Source of the DNA: JAZQNC01 sp045536155
GTDB taxonomy: Bacteria > Bacillota > Clostridia > Oscillospirales > CAG-272
Direction: 5' to 3'
DNA: 6,173 bases
Assembly: GCA_045536155.1 (NCBI GenBank)
Contig: JAZSMZ010000151.1
Coordinates: forward strand, 1 to 6,173
Shown here: in pieces, positions 1 to 3,802 of the stretch
How the letters are laid out: each line of letters starts with the position of its first letter
How positions within the stretch are numbered: position 1 is the first letter of the stretch
Notes under the pieces: generated by a model
What the model was told of the DNA's origin: nothing
Database searches by the model: none
Seen by the model: only the letters and a program-made list of their open reading frames with translations
Position numbers and translations under genes: made by a program

Positions 1-47
1 GCCAACACCAAGACAGATAAAAGCGCAGCTGTTATTTTTTTCGTCAT
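1..47 (-). CDS. N-terminal start of a probable exported protein (partial, runs off the left edge)
   Basis: Reading leftwards from the ATG at 47-45, the first 15 codons give MTKKITAALLSVLVL, a classic start of a Sec signal peptide or lipoprotein signal: two lysines followed by an unbroken hydrophobic stretch. The gene leaves the window before any cleavage site or lipobox, so the mature protein cannot be identified. It begins 29 bp after the stop codon of the dCMP deaminase gene and on the same strand, so it is probably the next gene of that operon. The only purine-rich stretch upstream (GAAAGG, near 65-70) is about 17 nt from the ATG, longer than usual, so the ribosome binding site is weak or the start is uncertain. 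No alternative ATG, GTG or TTG start in frame was seen in the gap. Confidence 0.6.
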   Translation of the reverse strand, partial: MTKKITAALLSVLVL

Positions 48-76
48 GTTAAATAAGATTTCGCCTTTCGATGCGA

Positions 77-565
77 TCAATAACCGAACTTGCCCTGAAC
101 ACTCTCGTCGTTGATTATCCAGTCGCGAACGTCGATTACGCGGTAGTTTTCCTTGGTGTCGCGGATGACAACGGTAGAAATACCTGCATTGATGATAAGT
201 CGCTTGCACATACTGCAGCTGGAGGTGTTTTCAACAAGAGAGCCGCTTGTGGGATCGATACATACCATGTAAAGAGTGGAATCGAGCATCTGGTCGCGGG
301 AGGCGGCGATGATGGCGTTAGCCTCCGCATGAACGGATCGACAGAGCTCGTATCTCTCACCGCGGGGAATGTTGAGCTTTTCGCGGATGCAGAATTTAAG
401 ATCGCAGCAGTTTTCGCGACCTCGGGGAGAACCGTTGTATCCTGTCGAGATGATGGTGTCGTTTTTAACTATGATAGCACCGAAATGCTTGCGAAGGCAG
501 GTTCCGCGCTCAGCAACGGTCTGCGCAATATCGAGATAATAATTGGCCTTTGAAATACGTTCCAT
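77..565 (-). CDS. dCMP deaminase (deoxycytidylate deaminase, ComEB-like)
   Basis: This 162-residue protein belongs to the zinc-dependent cytidine/deoxycytidylate deaminase family. It would convert dCMP to dUMP in the cytoplasm, feeding thymidylate synthesis. The family signature is present: H79-A-E81 supplies a zinc ligand and the catalytic glutamate, and C117-x-x-C120 supplies the other two zinc cysteines. GYNGSPRG at 42-49 is the conserved nucleotide-binding loop that separates dCMP deaminases from free-base and tRNA deaminases. The Cys-rich segment C53, C54, C59 and C75 before HAE is also usual in the dCMP branch, where some members bind a second metal. The residue before C117 is serine rather than the common proline of PCxxC. 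Length is normal for the family. The start at 565 is supported by a GAGGAC ribosome binding site 6 nt upstream. The gene follows galU by 20 bp and is probably co-transcribed with it. Confidence 0.93.
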   Translation of the reverse strand: MERISKANYYLDIAQTVAERGTCLRKHFGAIIVKNDTIISTGYNGSPRGRENCCDLKFCIREKLNIPRGERYELCRSVHAEANAIIAASRDQMLDSTLYMVCIDPTSGSLVENTSSCSMCKRLIINAGISTVVIRDTKENYRVIDVRDWIINDESVQGKFGY

Positions 566-571
566 ATTTTA

Positions 572-577
572 GTCCTC
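572..577 (-). promoter_or_regulatory. Ribosome binding site of the dCMP deaminase gene
   Basis: On the minus strand this reads GAGGAC, a good match to the Shine-Dalgarno core, 6 nt before the ATG at 565. It lies inside the 20 bp gap after the galU stop codon and fixes the start of the deaminase. Confidence 0.75.
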
Positions 578-585
578 AATATGTA

Positions 586-1485
586 TTATTTGATCTTAAA
601 ATCGTTTTCTACAAGCTCTTTAATGTATTGGCGAACGTCCTCGCCAAGCTCGTCGTTGTTGATGCTACGGTCGATGTTTGCCATAATAAAGCCGAATTTC
701 GAGCCCATGTCGTATCTCTTACCCTCAAAGTCAACGGCTGTCATGCCGCCCTCTTTTGTCGAGCGAGCAAGAGTTGCCATGGCATCGGTGAGCTGGAGCT
801 CGCCGCCTGCACCGAGGGAAGTTTCGTCGAGAATGTCGTAGATTTCCGACGTTAAAAGGGCGCGCCCCAAAATCGCATAGTTTGACATGATCTGCTCGGG
901 CTTGGGCTTTTCGATCATATCGTAAACGCGGTAGATGGAATCCTCAAGCTTGTTTACGCCGAGAGAGCAATACTTTGAAACGAGCTCGGTAGGAACCTCT
1001 TTAACTGCAACCGATGAAAGTCCGTACTTGTTGTAGGCATCTGCAAGCTGGGAGCAGACCGGCTTTTTCGAGAAGATGATGTCGTCGCCGTAGATAACTA
1101 CGAAGGGATCGTCGCCGGTGAAATGCTTTGCGCGGCGGACGGCGTGACCGAGTCCGCGAGCCTCGTGCTGGCGTACAAAGTAAATATTTGCCGCATCGGC
1201 GGTATCTCTGATGTATTTGACCTCTTTGGTCTTTCCGGATGCGGTAAGACGAGCCTCATACTCGGGAGCATAGTCAAAATAATCCTCGATGATGTCCTTG
1301 TCGCGGTTGGTGATTATCAATATCTCGGTGATTCCTGCCGATACCGCTTCCTCAACGAGGTAGGATATTGCGGGGCGGTCGACGATGGGAAGCATTTCCT
1401 TCGGAACTGCGTGTGCTATGGGAAGCATTCTTGTTCCCAGACCTGCGGCGGGAATAACTGCGCGTTTGATTTCTTTGGTACTCAT
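586..1485 (-). CDS. galU: UTP-glucose-1-phosphate uridylyltransferase
   Basis: GalU makes UDP-glucose and pyrophosphate from UTP and glucose-1-phosphate in the cytoplasm. UDP-glucose feeds surface polysaccharides, glycolipids, teichoic acid decoration and galactose use. The 299 residues match the usual length of bacterial GalU. The nucleotidyltransferase signature GLGTR (15-19) and PKEMLP (28-33) is followed by GLGHAV (111-116), the metal/nucleotide GDD (133-135), EKPKP (192-196), SNYAILGR (201-208), GGELQLTD (227-234) and the C-terminal GKRYDMG (255-261), all in family order. One departure is that the usual threonine-lysine in LPxTK is Ala24-His25 here. The start at 1485 is supported by AAGGAG 10 nt upstream. 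The gene lies 43 bp after the foldase gene and 20 bp before the dCMP deaminase, with no terminator in either gap, so it probably depends on the promoter at 2568-2596. Confidence 0.96.
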   Translation of the reverse strand: MSTKEIKRAVIPAAGLGTRMLPIAHAVPKEMLPIVDRPAISYLVEEAVSAGITEILIITNRDKDIIEDYFDYAPEYEARLTASGKTKEVKYIRDTADAANIYFVRQHEARGLGHAVRRAKHFTGDDPFVVIYGDDIIFSKKPVCSQLADAYNKYGLSSVAVKEVPTELVSKYCSLGVNKLEDSIYRVYDMIEKPKPEQIMSNYAILGRALLTSEIYDILDETSLGAGGELQLTDAMATLARSTKEGGMTAVDFEGKRYDMGSKFGFIMANIDRSINNDELGEDVRQYIKELVENDFKIK

Positions 1486-1495
1486 ATTGATCAGA

Positions 1496-1501
1496 CTCCT
1501 T
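1496..1501 (-). promoter_or_regulatory. Ribosome binding site of galU
   Basis: The minus strand reads AAGGAG, followed by a 10 nt spacer to the ATG at 1485. It is the strongest Shine-Dalgarno match in the window and supports the chosen galU start. Confidence 0.8.
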
Positions 1502-1528
1502 ATGGGCTTTAGATGCGGTATTGTAATT

Positions 1529-2506
1529 TTATTCTTTGATTTTCTTGATGTTGTCGATTATCATCTGCTCGGTAAGAGTGCTGTGGTAATCGGTATAGGC
1601 GATGTCAAGAGTGTTCATTCTCTCTTCAAGCATTACGTTGAACATTCGTGCCTTGTATATGTTGCGAAGAGTGTCGAAATTCTTGTTGATATACTCGTCC
1701 TCTATCTCAAGACGCTTGATTACGTGATATCCGATATCGCTTTTTACCACTCCGCTGACCTCGCCGATTTCGAGAGCCAGGGCGGCCTCTTCAAACTCTG
1801 CGATCAGCTGACCTTCGGCGAAATAGTAGCCGACAGTAGTCTTGTTCATGTCGGTGTCTTCGTTGTATTCCAGAATCAGCGAATCAAAGTCAACTCCATT
1901 TGCGGCCATCTCGGCAATCGAGAGAGCCAGATTGTAGTTGGCTTCTGCGTCCTCGCCTTCGTCGTTCATGATAAGAACGTGAGTGGCATGGATGAAGTTG
2001 TCCTTGATGTATTTTTCAACAGTTGCATCGTCCGATCTTATCGAACCGGTAAATTCGTTGTATTCAAAGGAACGAAGCATGTCTTCGATAAGCTGTGCCT
2101 GCGATAGCGAATCAAAAAGCTCTTCTGTCATAAATCCGTCGGCAATCTCGGCAAGAAAAACATCACGCCCGCCGTATGAGTCAACGTACCCCTGCTTTTG
2201 TTCTTTTAAGTAAGCAAGCTCGTCGCTCGAAAGGGAAATGCCCTTTTCTTTTGCCCACTCGGATATGGCGTATTTTTTGCGAAGGGAGAACTCGAGGTTT
2301 TCTTTTATCTCTTTTGCAAGCTCGTCGGAGTCGGTAATTCCTTCTTCGGTAAAGTCGCGGCGGTAGTTGAGATAAAAGTATCTGTACTCGTCGAAGCCGA
2401 TCGCATTTTCGCCGACGGTCATAACCGTGTATTTGTCGTTTGCGCATGCCGAAAGGGAGCACAGCGCAAGCAAAATTATAAGAAAAGATATCAGAGCTTT
2501 TTTCAT
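1529..2506 (-). CDS. PrsA-like lipoprotein, parvulin-type peptidyl-prolyl cis-trans isomerase
   Basis: With the start at 2506 the protein has 325 residues and begins with a lipoprotein signal: Lys2-Lys3, a hydrophobic core, and the lipobox L18-S-A-C21, so Cys21 would be lipidated and the protein held on the outer face of the membrane. Residues about 30-170 form a charged, helical chaperone region like that of SurA/PrsA. Residues about 172-268 are a parvulin domain: HATHVLI at 173-179, a DFDSL/EYNED helix near 206-216, VGYYFAEGQL at 225-234, EEAALALEIGEVS near 239-251, and GYHVIKR at 259-265. Such proteins help exported proteins fold after translocation. A longer frame opens at a TTG at 2596, but that TTG is the -35 box of the promoter and the extra residues lie over the promoter, so it is rejected. 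ATG at 2518 is also possible; the Shine-Dalgarno is weak for both (GGGATG 9 nt before 2506). It is the first gene of its operon. Confidence 0.88.
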   Translation of the reverse strand: MKKALISFLIILLALCSLSACANDKYTVMTVGENAIGFDEYRYFYLNYRRDFTEEGITDSDELAKEIKENLEFSLRKKYAISEWAKEKGISLSSDELAYLKEQKQGYVDSYGGRDVFLAEIADGFMTEELFDSLSQAQLIEDMLRSFEYNEFTGSIRSDDATVEKYIKDNFIHATHVLIMNDEGEDAEANYNLALSIAEMAANGVDFDSLILEYNEDTDMNKTTVGYYFAEGQLIAEFEEAALALEIGEVSGVVKSDIGYHVIKRLEIEDEYINKNFDTLRNIYKARMFNVMLEERMNTLDIAYTDYHSTLTEQMIIDNIKKIKE

Positions 2507-2567
2507 AAAAACTTTCATCCCGAAGATCAAATACTGAAAAATAACGAAAATTACACTATTATACCTT

Positions 2568-2596
2568 ATTATATAACCATATATAAAAAAAGTCAA
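2568..2596 (-). promoter_or_regulatory. Housekeeping sigma-A-type promoter driving the prsA-like/galU/dCMP deaminase operon
   Basis: On the minus strand the -35 box TTGACT (2596-2591) is separated by exactly 17 bp from a perfect -10 box TATAAT (2573-2568). Transcription should start near 2561, giving a leader of roughly 55 nt before the ATG at 2506. The region is strongly A+T-rich, lies just downstream of the terminator of the preceding unit, and is the only good promoter match seen between the genes. A second ATTATA (2558-2563, plus-strand reading) overlaps the likely start and lacks a well-placed -35 box. A 7 bp inverted repeat, AAACATT (2595-2601) with AATGTTT (2617-2623), touches the upstream edge of the -35 box and might be an operator, but it is short and may be chance. 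Confidence 0.82.
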
Positions 2597-2629
2597 ACAT
2601 TAAGATGTAAATAATCAATGTTTTTTAGC

Positions 2630-2662
2630 AAAAAAAGCGTGCTTTTTACGCAAAAGCACGCT
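2630..2662 (-). terminator. Intrinsic terminator after the D,D-carboxypeptidase gene
   Basis: A perfect 11 bp stem, AGCGTGCTTTT (2636-2646) with AAAAGCACGCT (2652-2662), encloses a 5 nt loop. On the minus strand it is followed at once by six T residues (2635-2630). It starts 14 nt after the carboxypeptidase stop codon at 2677. It closes the upstream transcription unit and insulates it from the promoter at 2568-2596. The opposite side has only an interrupted T run, so it should work mainly in the minus direction. Confidence 0.93.
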
Positions 2663-2676
2663 GATTTTTATGTATA

Positions 2677-3759
2677 TCAGTTCGATGTTTCGTAAACGTT
2701 TTCAACTGTGTTGAAAACAAGGTTGGCGTCGTAAATGTGATAGGGCGTGTCGTATCCGCCCTCGCCCGCTCCGAGCGTGACGAGAATGAAGGTCTCAACG
2801 GTGTCTTCTATCTTCACATCTGCAAAGGAAGCAAGGCAGAGAAGGGCGTCGTCGGTGAATCCCGTCTTTCCTCCGAGCACCTTGCCCTGAGAAAGACGAG
2901 CCTTGTTGAACGCCTTTGTTACAGTTGATACCATCGCAAGTCCTTCGGGATGCATGGTTGCGGTTTTCGTGCGATAGTTTCTGGTGGTCATTATCTCGCG
3001 AAGGAGATCGATCTCAAGCGCCTTTTGCATTATTATCGCAAGATCGTGAGCGGTGGAGTAGTGTTTTGCGTTATGCAGTCCCGTGCAGTTTACAAAATTA
3101 GTGTTTTCAAGCCCGAATTCGGCACATTTTTCATTCATTAGTACTGCAAAGGCTTCCTCGCTGCCGGCAATGTGCTTTGCCAGAGCGATAGCGCAGTCAG
3201 CGCCCGATGTAATGAGCGTTCCGTAGAGCAGTTCAAGCGCCGAAGCCTTTTCACCTGTCAAAAATCCCGAGATCGCCGCGTTCTGCTCTGTGCAGTATAC
3301 GAAAATATCATGATCAAAAGAAACCATTGTTGACAAATCGGGGATGTTTTCATAGACAACGATAGCGGTCATAACCTTTGTTATCGATGCCGGGAAAAAC
3401 ATACGGTCTTTGTCTTTGTCGAGTACTACGCTTCCGTCGGTCGCGGATATCATGACCGCGATGGGCGAGTGCTCTATTTTACCGAAGACGTCGCTGTAAA
3501 GGAATTTGGGAACCTGAGTTTCGGCCTCGGTGACGGCGGGAGGAATATCGTAATCCCCAACGTCGGCATTGTTGAAAAAGGCATTGTATATACCGTTTCC
3601 CTGATAAATCGTCTTGACAAATGAGAAGGGCTCGTTTGACGTGAGCAGATGAGCTATGAGCACAACGGCTACGACCAGCAGTACAAATATCGCAAGCTGC
3701 GCAAAGCTGCTGCTCTGTGACGATTTCTTTTTAATTTGCTTGTTTTTTGACTTGTTCAT
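2677..3759 (-). CDS. Serine-type D-alanyl-D-alanine carboxypeptidase (DacF/PBP5-like, peptidase family S11)
   Basis: This enzyme removes the terminal D-alanine from peptidoglycan stem pentapeptides outside the membrane, limiting cross-linking; the family is inhibited by penicillins. The 360 residues begin with a lysine-rich cytoplasmic tail, then one membrane helix at about 22-39 that probably stays as an anchor, a linker to about 95, and the catalytic domain. Active-site motifs are S125-I-T-K128 (nucleophile and base, in FFPASITKVMTA) and K298-T-G300 (GGKTGFTDD). The second motif, usually SxN, reads S185-G-A187, so its asparagine position is alanine; many S11 relatives have variants here, so activity is not excluded. 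The C-terminal PBP5 domain is absent and the protein ends soon after the catalytic fold. The start at 3759 has only AAAGGG 13 nt upstream, a long spacing. It lies 43 bp after the P-type ATPase-like gene with no terminator between, and is followed by a strong terminator. Confidence 0.92.
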   Translation of the reverse strand: MNKSKNKQIKKKSSQSSSFAQLAIFVLLVVAVVLIAHLLTSNEPFSFVKTIYQGNGIYNAFFNNADVGDYDIPPAVTEAETQVPKFLYSDVFGKIEHSPIAVMISATDGSVVLDKDKDRMFFPASITKVMTAIVVYENIPDLSTMVSFDHDIFVYCTEQNAAISGFLTGEKASALELLYGTLITSGADCAIALAKHIAGSEEAFAVLMNEKCAEFGLENTNFVNCTGLHNAKHYSTAHDLAIIMQKALEIDLLREIMTTRNYRTKTATMHPEGLAMVSTVTKAFNKARLSQGKVLGGKTGFTDDALLCLASFADVKIEDTVETFILVTLGAGEGGYDTPYHIYDANLVFNTVENVYETSN

Positions 3760-3802
3760 TGGATATAAAACGCCCTTTCAAAAGGAATGTTTTGTAATTG
3801 CT

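Noticed and set aside
71..553. Plus-strand open frame of 160 codons
   Set aside because: It mirrors the dCMP deaminase gene, which carries intact zinc and nucleotide-binding motifs on the other strand.
1385..2107. Plus-strand open frame of 240 codons
   Set aside because: It lies antisense to the well-supported start of galU and the foldase gene, has no recognisable domain and no credible ribosome binding site, and is explained as a shadow frame.
2595..2623. Inverted repeat AAACATT/AATGTTT next to the promoter, as an operator or second terminator
   Set aside because: The arms are only 7 bp, A+T-rich, with a 15 nt spacer, in a region where such matches are expected by chance. No plus-strand gene ends here.
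3774..3785. Small palindrome CCTTTCAAAAGG between the pseudo-ATPase and carboxypeptidase genes, as a terminator
   Set aside because: The stem is about 5 bp with a tiny loop and no T run, and it overlaps the likely ribosome binding site of the carboxypeptidase gene.
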